Part shown: positions 16,510 to 25,931 of the stretch, one piece after another
Numbering within the stretch: position 1 is the first letter of the stretch
How the letters are laid out: every line of letters starts with the position of its first letter
Source of the DNA: Mesorhizobium temperatum
GTDB lineage: Bacteria; Pseudomonadota; Alphaproteobacteria; Rhizobiales; Rhizobiaceae
NCBI RefSeq assembly: GCF_002284575.1
Contig: NZ_NPKJ01000034.1
Coordinates: 1-55,563 of the forward strand
DNA length: 55,563 nucleotides
Direction: 5' to 3'
Made by a program: the position numbers and the translations under genes
The notes under the pieces: generated by a model
Databases searched by the model: none
The model's input: only the letters and a program-made list of their open reading frames with translations
Told to the model about the DNA's origin: nothing

Positions 16510-17622
16510 ATGGCACTGCACGACCAGACCCGCAAGACCGCATCCGGAGTTGGCGACCACATCGCGTCCCGCCTGCTTGGCTGGTACGACGCGCATCACC
16601 GCGACTTGCCGTGGCGCATTGCGCCGCGCGAATTGGCACGCGGCATACGGCCCGATCCCTACCGCGTCTGGCTTTCCGAAGTCATGCTGCAGCAGACCAC
16701 GGTCGAAGCGGTAAAATCCTATTTCCGGGCCTTTGTCGAGAAATGGCCTGATGTCGAGGCGTTGGCCGCCTCACCGACCGAAGATGTGATGAAGGCCTGG
16801 GCCGGGCTCGGCTATTATTCCCGCGCGCGCAATCTCAAGGCCTGCGCCGATCTCGTCGCACGGCAAGGTGGCAGGTTTCCGGATACGCAAGCTGGCTTGA
16901 GAGAGCTGCCCGGCATCGGCGCCTACACGGCGGCTGCGATCGCGGCGATCGCCTTCGACCAGCCCGCCGCGGTCGTCGACGGCAACGTCGAGCGGGTCGT
17001 TTCCCGGCTGGTTTCGATCGTCACGCCGCTGAGCGAAGCCAAGGGAGACATACGCACCTATGTCGAGCGCATGGTTCCAGCGACCAGACCGGGCGATTTC
17101 GCTCAGGCAATGATGGATCTCGGCGCGACGATCTGCACGCCACGGCGACCGCGTTGCATGCTGTGCCCGCTGCGGGAGGATTGCAGCGCCACTGTTTCAA
17201 GCGATCCCGAGCGCTTCCCTGTCCGCCGGCCGAAGGGTGAGAAACCATTGCGGCGCGGGGCTGCCTTCGTTGCCGTACGTGATGACGGCGCCGTTCTTTT
17301 GCGCAAACGTGCGGATAAAGGCCTGCTCGGCGGCATGACCGAAGTACCGACGACCGGCTGGACCGCGCGGATCGACGGCGCCACCACGGACGCGGCAGCG
17401 CCCTTCCCCGGCAACTGGAGGCCAGCTGGCCGGATTGGCCATGTCTTCACCCATTTCGCGCTCGAACTCGACGTCTTCAAAACGATGACCGATGGCGCCG
17501 CCCCTGCGGGGCATTTCTGGTCGCTGGCCCATGAAATTTCCGGCGAAGCGCTGCCCACTGTCATGAAAAAGGTAATCGAAGCGGCGATACCGGGCGCGAC
17601 GAAGAAGCAGCGCGCACATTGA
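16510..17622 (+). CDS. mutY: A/G-specific adenine DNA glycosylase MutY
   Basis: The 370-residue product has the HhH-GPD glycosylase fold. The catalytic Glu is in SEVMLQQTTVEAV (E57), the helix-hairpin-helix is LPGIGAYTAAAIAAIAF near residue 137, and the catalytic Asp is in VVDGNVERV. The [4Fe-4S] cluster ligands follow the Cx6Cx2Cx5C spacing in CTPRRPRCMLCPLREDC. A C-terminal NUDIX-like domain (residues 240-365) recognises 8-oxoguanine. MutY removes adenine mispaired with 8-oxoG. Length and domain order are normal. Confidence 0.96.
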   Translation: MALHDQTRKTASGVGDHIASRLLGWYDAHHRDLPWRIAPRELARGIRPDPYRVWLSEVMLQQTTVEAVKSYFRAFVEKWPDVEALAASPTEDVMKAWAGLGYYSRARNLKACADLVARQGGRFPDTQAGLRELPGIGAYTAAAIAAIAFDQPAAVVDGNVERVVSRLVSIVTPLSEAKGDIRTYVERMVPATRPGDFAQAMMDLGATICTPRRPRCMLCPLREDCSATVSSDPERFPVRRPKGEKPLRRGAAFVAVRDDGAVLLRKRADKGLLGGMTEVPTTGWTARIDGATTDAAAPFPGNWRPAGRIGHVFTHFALELDVFKTMTDGAAPAGHFWSLAHEISGEALPTVMKKVIEAAIPGATKKQRAH

Positions 17623-17667
17623 ATCGCCCACATCGCCTCACATTGAATTGCGTTGACGAGGACAAGA

Positions 17668-18279
17668 ATGACCGAAATCCGCCACATCGTTTTCGACATC
17701 GGCAGAGTGCTGATTCACTACGATCCGAACTTGCCCTTCAGCCGATTGATCCCCGACGCCGAAGAGCGGAAATGGTTCTTCGACAATGTCTGCACGCATG
17801 ACTGGAACATCGAGCAGGACCGCGGCCGGACCTGGGAAGAGGCCGAGGCGCTGCTGATCGCCGAACACCCGGACCACGCCGAAAACATCCGCAACTTCCG
17901 CCGCCTCTGGCACGAGATGGTGCCGCACGCCTATGACGACAGCGTCCAGATCATGGACAAGCTGATCGAGAGCGGCCACGACGTCACCATGCTGACCAAT
18001 TTCGCCGCCGACACGCTTGCCGAAGCCCGGCAGCGTTTCGACTTTCTCAACCGACCGCGCGGTGTGACCATTTCGGGCGAGATCGGCATGATCAAGCCGG
18101 AGCGCGGCATTTACGACCATCACGTCGCCGCGTTCGGCCTCGAGCCCGCGGCCACGCTGTTCATCGACGACAGCCAGAAGAATGTCGACGGCGCCAAGGC
18201 AGCCGGCTGGCAGTCGGTGCTGTTCACCGACGCAAAGACGCTCGAGGTGGACCTCGATCGCCTGGGGATCAGAGTGTGA
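17668..18279 (+). CDS. HAD-superfamily hydrolase (YihX-like)
   Basis: The 203-residue product opens with HIVFDIGRVLIHYDP, a HAD motif I in which the second Asp is replaced by Gly. This DxG variant is usual in the subfamily that includes YihX-like phosphatases. Motif II is MLTNFAAD, and motif III with its Lys is GMIKPERGIYDHH. The acidic motif IV is LFIDDSQKNVDGA. It is a cytoplasmic phosphatase for a small sugar phosphate or similar substrate; the identity is not visible. The ATG at 17668 has GAGGA five or six bases upstream. It follows mutY by 45 bases and may be cotranscribed. Confidence 0.87.
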   Translation: MTEIRHIVFDIGRVLIHYDPNLPFSRLIPDAEERKWFFDNVCTHDWNIEQDRGRTWEEAEALLIAEHPDHAENIRNFRRLWHEMVPHAYDDSVQIMDKLIESGHDVTMLTNFAADTLAEARQRFDFLNRPRGVTISGEIGMIKPERGIYDHHVAAFGLEPAATLFIDDSQKNVDGAKAAGWQSVLFTDAKTLEVDLDRLGIRV

Positions 18280-18495
18280 TCACTGCGACGGGCTGATAAC
18301 CCGCTTCAACACGGCGGATTGCAAAAGATCCGTGGTCAGGCCCAGAACCATCGGGTGAGTTAACAGGTGGCAAAGCGCGCAACGGCTGAATCTGTGTTTG
18401 TCCTCTCAAGCTGATGGACAAGACGGCATGTGATGGCAGTGCCGTCGCTGAGACGAGCGCTCCACGGCGCTGCTATCGGATCGCGTCGTCGGGCG

Positions 18496-19299
18496 CTACT
18501 TGACGTGAGAATCGTAGATGCGGTCGAACTCACCCGTCGCCTTGGCAAGATGCAGCCACTGGTCGACATAGGCCTTGAAGACGACGGCACCCTCAGGAAG
18601 CATATAGCCCATTTCGCCATATTGGAGCGGCTTCTCGGGGTTGATCGCGCAAAGGCCAGGGTGGAGTTTCTGCTGCAACTCGGTTTCGACCGATTCGGCG
18701 ATCATAATATCGGCTTTGCCGTCAAGAATTTGCTGGAAGATCGTGACATTGTCCGGGTAGATCTCGATTTTGGCGTCACTGAGTTTTTCACGCACGAACT
18801 TCTCGTTGGTCCCGCCGGGATTAACAATCACAGTCACATCAGGCTTGTCGATGTCGGCAATCGATTGGAATTTCGCCTCGTCCTCGCAGCGCGCAATCGG
18901 CGCCTTGCCGTTGACGAGATAGGGTTCGCTGAAGAATACCTGCTTCTGGCGTTCCAGAGTCACCGAAATACCGCCCATCGCGATGTCACACTTGCCGGTT
19001 GTAAAATCGGCCAGCAACGTTTTCCAGGTAGTCGCCACGAATTCCGCCTCAACCCCCAGTGAACTTGCCAGAGATTTTGCGAGATCGATATCGATGCCCT
19101 GGTAGTTGTTCGCGGGCTTGTCATGAAAGGTGAAGGGCTTGTAGTCGCCGGTCGTACAAACGCGCAGCTTGCCGTTCTTGACAACCGCATCAAGCTGGTT
19201 TTTTGCGTCGGTGTTCTGCGCAATCGCCGGAGGGGTCAAGAAACCCATGACGAGGGCGGCGGCGACAGTGGCGACAAACGGCGAGGCCAGAGCTTTCAT
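18496..19299 (-). CDS. Periplasmic solute-binding-fold protein, cyclohexadienyl dehydratase-like
   Basis: The 267-residue product has a signal peptide (basic start, AIA/Q cleavage near residue 27) and a type-II periplasmic binding fold. Phrases match the secreted cyclohexadienyl (arogenate/prephenate) dehydratase PheC unusually well: LRVCTTGDYKPFTF, CDIAMGGIS, VIVNPGGTNEKFVR, IYPDNVTIFQQIL and HPGLCAINPEKPL. That enzyme evolved from amino-acid binding proteins, so the same fold could still be a transport protein. No permease or ATPase gene is nearby, which favours an enzyme or an orphan receptor. The start is the ATG at 19299, with GGAGA eight bases upstream; the frame extends to 19404 without similarity. 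Confidence 0.8.
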   Translation of the reverse strand: MKALASPFVATVAAALVMGFLTPPAIAQNTDAKNQLDAVVKNGKLRVCTTGDYKPFTFHDKPANNYQGIDIDLAKSLASSLGVEAEFVATTWKTLLADFTTGKCDIAMGGISVTLERQKQVFFSEPYLVNGKAPIARCEDEAKFQSIADIDKPDVTVIVNPGGTNEKFVREKLSDAKIEIYPDNVTIFQQILDGKADIMIAESVETELQQKLHPGLCAINPEKPLQYGEMGYMLPEGAVVFKAYVDQWLHLAKATGEFDRIYDSHVK

Positions 19300-19539
19300 G
19301 GAATTGGTCTCCGTTGGATAGCAGGGAATCGAGCATTCGAGAAACGATGGGCAAAGGTCAATAACTCTTCCTGGGGAATCGCTCACCGTGATCTCCGACG
19401 GCACCGAAAACCCGAACCGGCTACCCGCGCTAGGTGGCCGGTTCTTAGTGTCACGCGGATTCGTCGAGGGCTCAATTCTGGTCGTGAAGAGTTTCTGTCA
19501 TAACACGCGTAGGGAGCGGCTACGGCAGAACCAAATATT
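19300..19539. other. Intergenic region upstream of the dehydratase-like gene
   Basis: This stretch of about 240 bases holds the promoter side of the minus-strand gene. I see one inverted repeat, AACCGGC (19415-19421) and GCCGGTT (19437-19443), with a 15-base loop, and no recognisable gene. Confidence 0.35.
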
Positions 19540-19771
19540 GTGCGGCATCAAGGTGTAACCCCGCGAAAAAGGCAAGCCAACATACCACCTGACGGCCGTT
19601 CATCGATCTTACAGCGATACGAAAACCAACCCAACCGAGGCGATGCGACGAGCGAAGGAGGAAGACCCGACGACGGCATTGGCGAGCGCGTCACGGCCCT
19701 TCTCGGTCGAGAAAGCGCGATCCTGCTTCCTTCGGGAACGATGTGCAACGAGACCGCCATAGCGGTTATTG
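19540..19771 (+). pseudogene. Remnant of a threonine-aldolase-like beta-eliminating lyase (N-terminal piece, frameshifted)
   Basis: Three reading frames together spell the N-terminal part of a PLP-dependent beta-eliminating lyase of the threonine aldolase group. Around 19600 one frame reads FIDL. One base off, from 19613, the frame reads SDTKTNPTEAMRRAKEE followed by DPTT. A second shift near 19675 leads into GIGERVTALLGRESAILL and PSGTMCNETAIAV. Intact relatives have these blocks in this order (IDLxSDT..PT.AMR, ERVA.LLG.E.A, PSGTM.N). The piece stops where the convergent ccrM gene ends at 19772, so the PLP-Lys region is gone. It cannot make an active enzyme. Confidence 0.6.
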
Positions 19772-20932
<1,161 letters not shown>

Positions 20933-20978
20933 TTACTCCCTGTTATGGTTACCGATCAGCGTAAATATTCGGTGAAGG

Positions 20979-20999
20979 CCTGGGGGTTCGGACCCCAGG
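20979..20999. other. Perfect 7-bp hairpin in the ccrM/HAD divergent region
   Basis: CCTGGGG (20979-20985) and CCCCAGG (20993-20999) pair around the 7-base loop GTTCGGA. It lies in the 176-base divergent region. It looks superficially like a tRNA T-arm, but no acceptor, D or anticodon arms surround it. It could be a protein site or an mRNA leader structure of the plus-strand gene. Confidence 0.35.
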
Positions 21000-21081
21000 T
21001 AATTTGCGAAGATCGGCCTGTTGGTGTATGCCGCGCCGCCTGAACCGTCCCAGCCTCCTCCCTCCCGCTTTCCGGATCGCT

Positions 21082-21771
21082 ATGCCCCAGCCAGACCTTG
21101 TCATCTTCGATTGCGACGGCGTGCTCGTCGATTCCGAAATCATTGCCGCGCGCATCGAAGCCGAGCTTTTGACGTCGGCCGGTTACGAGATATCGGCCGA
21201 GGAAATTTCCGAAACCTATGCCGGGCTGACCTTCAAGGACATCATGATGCGGGTCGAGGAAAAGTCCCGCATCCCGTTCCAGGCCTCGCTGATCGATCGT
21301 GCCGAAGACCTGGTCGACCGCCGGCTGCGTAGCGACGTGCGCGCCGTCGACGGGGCGCACGAGGCGGTCGTGGCGGTGACCACGCCGCGCTGCGTCTGCT
21401 CGAATTCGCGCTCCGAGCGGATCGAGTTCATGCTGGAGAAGGTGCAGCTGCTGCCGTTTTTCGCCGGCCGGATTTTTTCCTCGCTGGAAACACCGAGCGG
21501 AAAATCCAAGCCGGCGCCCGACGTGTTTCTCTTTGCCGCGGCAAAGCTCAAGGCCGACCCGGCGAATACCTTCGTCATCGAAGATTCCGTGCATGGCGTG
21601 ACCGGCGCCAGGACAGCCGGCATGCGTGTGATCGGCTTCACTGGAGCGGCGCACAGCTATCCCGGGCATGCCGACGCGCTGACCGAGGCCGGCGCCGAAA
21701 CGGTCATCCGCCGCTGGGCGGAACTGAAAAGCGTGATCGCCGCCCTTTCGGAGTGGTCGGCGGATGCGTGA
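21082..21771 (+). CDS. HAD-superfamily hydrolase, beta-phosphoglucomutase/phosphatase-like
   Basis: The 229-residue product opens with the motif I VIFDCDGVLVDSE, has motif II CVCSNSRSERI, motif III Lys in KSKPAPDVFLFAA and acidic motif IV FVIEDSVHGVTGA. This is the HAD subfamily IA pattern shared by small-molecule phosphatases such as YieH, phosphoglycolate phosphatase and beta-phosphoglucomutase. The cap domain lies between about residues 18 and 85. The reading frame is open upstream to 21004, but similarity begins at MPQPDLVIFD. The substrate is unknown. It is divergent from ccrM and convergent with the lipoprotein gene. Confidence 0.88.
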   Translation: MPQPDLVIFDCDGVLVDSEIIAARIEAELLTSAGYEISAEEISETYAGLTFKDIMMRVEEKSRIPFQASLIDRAEDLVDRRLRSDVRAVDGAHEAVVAVTTPRCVCSNSRSERIEFMLEKVQLLPFFAGRIFSSLETPSGKSKPAPDVFLFAAAKLKADPANTFVIEDSVHGVTGARTAGMRVIGFTGAAHSYPGHADALTEAGAETVIRRWAELKSVIAALSEWSADA

Positions 21772-21810
21772 AGCAGGCGTCCAAATTGACGCGCAGCTCC
21801 AAAGCCGCGG

Positions 21811-22485
21811 CTATTCGGCCGCGGCAATCTTCTTGTCGGTCTTCTTCGGCGGGCCTTCGTCATAGCCGGCGAACGCCTGATAATCCTTCGCGGTCGGCTC
21901 GGGAACGACAACGTTCGAATCGGTGAAGACGAACTGGGTGGCACTGGAGGGATTGGTAACCTGGACCTGATGTCGGTGAAGCTGCGAGTAAAGGACCTCG
22001 GTGCCGTGCATCACAGCGATACGGATCGGCATGGTGATGGTGCCAGGGCTGAACATCGGTCCCGGAACGACCTTGCCGGCGACGGCGATCTTCATCGTCA
22101 GCGAGCCGTTGGCACGGTTGCAGTCGCGGGTCACATCGGTGATCGAAGCCTGGTAGATGATCTTCGCGGAATCGTCCTGCTGGTCGCTGCTCACTTCAAG
22201 CGCAGCTGCTTCGGCGTCCTGAGCGGCGGCTTTTTTCTTAGGCTTTTGGTTGCCTTTGGCATAGGTGTTGAAGAAGGCGGTGCCGTCGCGCAGCGTCACT
22301 TTCGGACAATAGGCCAGCAATTGGCTGGCGAGAACCTTGGGGTCCGGCGGTGGTGGCGGTGTCGTGTCCTTCTTTCCGAAGCCCAGCATGCTACTGCCGC
22401 CTGATTGGCAGCCGGCGGCGGTAAGCATAAAGCCGGTGAGCGCCAGACCCGCGACAAAACGACCGTTAAATGTATGAAACGCCAT
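21811..22485 (-). CDS. Predicted lipoprotein of unknown function
   Basis: The 224-residue product begins with a lipoprotein signal: hydrophobic GLALTGFMLTAAGC, with the lipobox Cys at 26. A Pro-rich stretch (DTTPPPPPDPK) and a domain beginning LASQLLAYCPKVTLRDGTAFF follow. A lysine-rich, probably disordered insert (KPKKKAAAQDAEAAALE) lies in the middle. The rest is beta-rich (KIIYQASITDVTRDC, LTMKIAVAGKVVPGP). It looks like a conserved envelope lipoprotein of Rhizobiales, with no function I can name. The ATG at 22485 is preceded by GGGAAG; the frame continues to 22617 without similarity. It is divergent from thrC. Confidence 0.75.
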   Translation of the reverse strand: MAFHTFNGRFVAGLALTGFMLTAAGCQSGGSSMLGFGKKDTTPPPPPDPKVLASQLLAYCPKVTLRDGTAFFNTYAKGNQKPKKKAAAQDAEAAALEVSSDQQDDSAKIIYQASITDVTRDCNRANGSLTMKIAVAGKVVPGPMFSPGTITMPIRIAVMHGTEVLYSQLHRHQVQVTNPSSATQFVFTDSNVVVPEPTAKDYQAFAGYDEGPPKKTDKKIAAAE

Positions 22486-22605
22486 GAACTGCACTTCCCT
22501 CTCGCAAAGCGGGTGACGTATATCAACCGCGCGGCAAAAATGCGACTGAGCAAGTACGGAAATTAACCACTTTGCCGCGGACGGACCGCCCGGCAGCAAT
22601 GGAAC

Positions 22606-24009
22606 ATGACGATGCAATATGTGAGTACCCGCGGGGAAGCGCCCGTGCTTGGATTTTCCGACGCGGTGCTGGCGGGCTTGGCGCGCGATGGCGGTCTTTA
22701 TGTGCCTGATATCTGGCCGCAGTTTTCAGCGGCAGAGATCCGCGGAATGCGCGGCCTTGCGTATCCCGACCTCGCCATCCGCGTGCTGTCGCCGTTTCTC
22801 GGCGGCGAGATCGCGATGCCGGTGTTCGAACGCCTGGTGCGCGAAGCTTATGCGACGTTCCGTCACGAGGCGGTCTGCCCGCTGGTGCAGACCGGCTCGA
22901 ACATGTTCGTTCTGGAACTCTTCCATGGCCCGACGCTTGCCTTCAAGGACGTGGCCATGCAGCTTCTCGCCCGGCTGATGGACCATGTGCTTGCCGAACG
23001 CGGCCAGCGCGCCACCATTGTCGGCGCCACGTCCGGCGATACCGGCGGGGCCGCCATCGATGCCTTCGCCGGGCGCAATCGCACCGACATCTTCGTCCTT
23101 TTCCCGCACGGCCGGGTCTCGCCGGTGCAGCAGCGGCAAATGACGACGTCCATCGCCGCAAATGTCCATGCACTGGCGGTCGAAGGCAATTTCGACGATT
23201 GCCAGGGGCTGGTGAAGGACATGTTCAACGATCACGGTTTTCGCGACCGGGTGTCGCTGTCCGGGGTCAATTCGATCAACTGGGCCCGCATCATGGCCCA
23301 GATCGTCTATTACTTCTCATCGGCGCTGTCGCTCGGCGCGCCCGACCGGCCGGTCTCCTTCACGGTGCCGACCGGCAATTTCGGCGACATCTTCGCCGGC
23401 TACGCCGCCAAGAAGATGGGGCTGCCGATCGAGCGGCTGGTCATCGCGACCAACGACAACGACATTCTGGCGCGCACGCTGTCGAGCGGCGAATACCGCA
23501 CGAAAGGCGTCTTTTCGACCACGTCGCCGTCGATGGACATCCAGGTCTCTTCGAATTTCGAGCGCTTGCTGTTCGAGGCGGCCGGCCGCGACGCCTCGAC
23601 CGTGCGGCGCTACATGAACGGCCTCAGGCAGTCCGGAGCCTTCACCATCGAAGCCGGCGAGATCGCCAGGATCCGCTCCGAATTCGATGCCGGCCGTTCG
23701 ACCATGGACGAAGTCGCCGCTACGATCCGCTCGACGCTCGCAGCCAGCCACTATCTGCTCGACCCGCACACGGCCGCGGCCATGCATGTTGCGGCTGCGA
23801 AGGCCACCAGTGCCGTGCCGATGGTGGTGCTGGGCACCGCCCATCCGGCAAAGTTCCCGGCCGCCGTCGAAGCGGCCAGCGGCGTGTCGCCTGCCCTGCC
23901 CGCATGGCTAGGCGGGTTGATGACATCAGAGGAAAAATACACGGTACTTCCATCCGACCTGAAAATGGTGGAAGATTATGTTAGCCGCCACACGCGGGCG
24001 GCAAGTTAG
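22606..24009 (+). CDS. thrC: Threonine synthase
   Basis: The 467-residue product is a PLP fold-type II enzyme converting O-phosphohomoserine to threonine. The N-terminus MQYVSTRGEAPVLGFSDAVL is typical of the longer bacterial threonine synthases. The PLP lysine is K114 in GPTLAFKDVAMQ, and phosphate-binding loops are GATSGDTGGAAI and PTGNFGDIFAGYAA. Length is normal for the class. The partner homoserine kinase thrB is also in this window, at 39.9 kb, so both last steps of threonine synthesis are covered. The M16 peptidase gene follows after 14 bases. Confidence 0.96.
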   Translation: MTMQYVSTRGEAPVLGFSDAVLAGLARDGGLYVPDIWPQFSAAEIRGMRGLAYPDLAIRVLSPFLGGEIAMPVFERLVREAYATFRHEAVCPLVQTGSNMFVLELFHGPTLAFKDVAMQLLARLMDHVLAERGQRATIVGATSGDTGGAAIDAFAGRNRTDIFVLFPHGRVSPVQQRQMTTSIAANVHALAVEGNFDDCQGLVKDMFNDHGFRDRVSLSGVNSINWARIMAQIVYYFSSALSLGAPDRPVSFTVPTGNFGDIFAGYAAKKMGLPIERLVIATNDNDILARTLSSGEYRTKGVFSTTSPSMDIQVSSNFERLLFEAAGRDASTVRRYMNGLRQSGAFTIEAGEIARIRSEFDAGRSTMDEVAATIRSTLAASHYLLDPHTAAAMHVAAAKATSAVPMVVLGTAHPAKFPAAVEAASGVSPALPAWLGGLMTSEEKYTVLPSDLKMVEDYVSRHTRAAS

Positions 24010-24023
24010 GGAGTATTTGATAT

Positions 24024-25316
24024 ATGGGTGTTGAGGTAAGCCGTCTGTCGAACGGCCTGACAGTCGCAACCGAAACCCTTCCAAGCCTCGAATCCGTCGC
24101 TCTTGGTGCCTGGGTCAAATCAGGGGCCCGCAACGAGCGTAGCGAAGAGCACGGAATGGCCCACTTGCTTGAACATATGGCGTTCAAGGGAACCAGAAGG
24201 CGAAGCGCCTTCGAGATCGCCTCGGAAATCGAGGATGTCGGCGGCGAGATCAATGCCGCCACCAGTGTCGAGACCACCTCCTATTATGCCAGGGTGCTGA
24301 GCGACGATGTGCCCCTGGCCGTCGATATCCTCTCCGACATCCTGCAGGAATCCGAGTTCGACCCGCAGGAGCTGGAGCGCGAGCAGCATGTGATCCTGCA
24401 GGAGATCGGCGCCGCTCACGATACGCCCGACGATATCGTCTTCGACCGCTTCACCGAGACGGCTTTCCGCCACCAGACGATCGGCCGCTCCATCCTCGGC
24501 ACGCCGGAAACCGTCAAATCCTTCACCTCGAAGCAATTGCACAAATTCATCGAACGGCAATATGGCGCCGAGCGCATGGTGGTCGTCGCCGCCGGCGACA
24601 TCAAGCACGACAATTTCGTGCGCGAGGTTGAGAAGCATCTCGGCGGTTTCCGCAGCAAATCCGACAACACGATGCCGCAGTTTGCGCAATATGTCGGCGG
24701 CGATTTCCGCGAGGACCGCGACCTGATGGACGCGCAGATCGTGCTGGGGTTCGAGGGCCGCGCCTATCATGTACGCGACTTCTACGCCTCGCAGGTCCTG
24801 TCGATGATCCTTGGCGGCGGCATGTCGTCACGTCTTTTCCAGGAGGTCCGTGAAAAGCGCGGGCTGTGCTATTCGGTCTATGCCTTCCACTGGGGCTTTT
24901 CCGACACCGGCATATTCGGCGTCCATGCCGCGACCGGGCAGAGCGACATCGCCGAACTGGTGCCGGTGGTTATCGACGAGTTGCAGAAGGCCGGCGAGAG
25001 CATCCTGCAGGAGGAACTCGACCGGGCACGCGCCCAGTACCGCGCAGGCCTGATCATGTCCGCCGAAAGCCCGGCCAGCCGTGCCTCGCAGATCGCCCGG
25101 CAAATGCTTCTGTTTGGCCGGCCGATCGCCAAGGAAGAGCTGATGGAACGGCTGTCGGCGCTGACGGTCGAGCGGCTGACGGACCTGTCGTCACGGCTGT
25201 TTTCGACCAAGCCGACGCTGACTGCCGTCGGACCGGTGGGTACGCTCGCTCCCTATGAGGCGGTCCTCGAATCGCTATCGGGCACGCAGACCACGGCCCG
25301 AAAGCTCGCCGGCTAA
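24024..25316 (+). CDS. M16-family zinc peptidase (mitochondrial processing peptidase beta-like)
   Basis: The 430-residue product has the inverted zinc motif HLLEH (H47, E50, H51) in GMAHLLEHMAFKGT. The downstream third ligand region is ELEREQHVILQEIGAAHDTPDD. The second, inactive-type domain begins around residue 215, and the phrase LGGGMSSRLFQEVREKRGLCYSVYAF is typical of the family. Rhizobial proteins of this type are close to the beta subunit of mitochondrial processing peptidase; their bacterial substrate is not established. GGGAG precedes the ATG, and the gene follows thrC closely in a likely operon. Confidence 0.93.
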   Translation: MGVEVSRLSNGLTVATETLPSLESVALGAWVKSGARNERSEEHGMAHLLEHMAFKGTRRRSAFEIASEIEDVGGEINAATSVETTSYYARVLSDDVPLAVDILSDILQESEFDPQELEREQHVILQEIGAAHDTPDDIVFDRFTETAFRHQTIGRSILGTPETVKSFTSKQLHKFIERQYGAERMVVVAAGDIKHDNFVREVEKHLGGFRSKSDNTMPQFAQYVGGDFREDRDLMDAQIVLGFEGRAYHVRDFYASQVLSMILGGGMSSRLFQEVREKRGLCYSVYAFHWGFSDTGIFGVHAATGQSDIAELVPVVIDELQKAGESILQEELDRARAQYRAGLIMSAESPASRASQIARQMLLFGRPIAKEELMERLSALTVERLTDLSSRLFSTKPTLTAVGPVGTLAPYEAVLESLSGTQTTARKLAG

Positions 25317-25331
25317 GTCCATCAAAGCGTC

Positions 25332-25928
25332 ATGTTCGCGCTCCCTTTCTTTCGCCGTGACCTGCCGGCACTGAAGGGTGACCGGGTCACGCTGCGGGTG
25401 CCGCTGACCAACGACTATCGCGAATGGTCGGTGCTGCGCGGGGAAAGCCGCGCCTTCCTGGAGCCGTGGGAGCCGCGGTGGAACCCCGACGAGCTCGACC
25501 GCACGGCCTGGCGGCATCGCCTCAGCCGCTATCGCGAAGACTATGCCCAGGGAACGGCCATAGCCTTCTTCATCTTCGAGAAAGGCAACGGCAAGCTTGT
25601 CGGTGGAATCACCCTCGGCAACATCCGCCACGGCGTCGCACAAAGCGGCCATATCGGCTACTGGATCGGCGAGCGCTACAGCGGCCGTGGCCTGATGACC
25701 GACGCGGTCAAGGTGGTGACGCGCTTCGCCTTCGATATGCTGAGGTTGCACCGGATCGAAGCTGCCTGTATTCCCGACAACGCCCGGTCGATCCGCGTGC
25801 TTGAAAAAGCCGGATTCCGGCGCGAAGGACTTCTGCGATCCTATCTCAGGATCAATGGCATCTGGCAGGACCACTACCTCTACGCCCGGATCGAAGACGA
25901 TCCGCCGGGCGCGGGAACGAAGGACTGA
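25332..25928 (+). CDS. RimJ/RimL-type GNAT N-acetyltransferase
   Basis: The 198-residue product has the GNAT fold of the ribosomal-protein acetyltransferase group. The N-terminal strand is LPALKGDRVTLRVP, and the acetyl-CoA pyrophosphate loop region is HIGYWIGERYSGRGLMTDAV. The C-terminal pattern RIEAACIPDNARSIRVLEKAGFRREG is diagnostic. It should transfer an acetyl group to an N-terminal amine; the target may be a ribosomal protein or another substrate. It is 15 bases after the M16 gene and three bases before the next start, so the run is probably cotranscribed. Confidence 0.88.
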   Translation: MFALPFFRRDLPALKGDRVTLRVPLTNDYREWSVLRGESRAFLEPWEPRWNPDELDRTAWRHRLSRYREDYAQGTAIAFFIFEKGNGKLVGGITLGNIRHGVAQSGHIGYWIGERYSGRGLMTDAVKVVTRFAFDMLRLHRIEAACIPDNARSIRVLEKAGFRREGLLRSYLRINGIWQDHYLYARIEDDPPGAGTKD

Positions 25929-25931
25929 TTT

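Noticed and set aside
20970..21005. tRNA-like T-arm at the hairpin GGGGGTTCGGACCCC
   Set aside because: The flanks do not form acceptor, D or anticodon arms, and the loop does not follow the TTCGANT pattern.
22942..23984. Several antisense and alternative frames inside thrC
   Set aside because: They lack family similarity, whereas thrC shows its PLP-lysine and phosphate-binding motifs over its full length.
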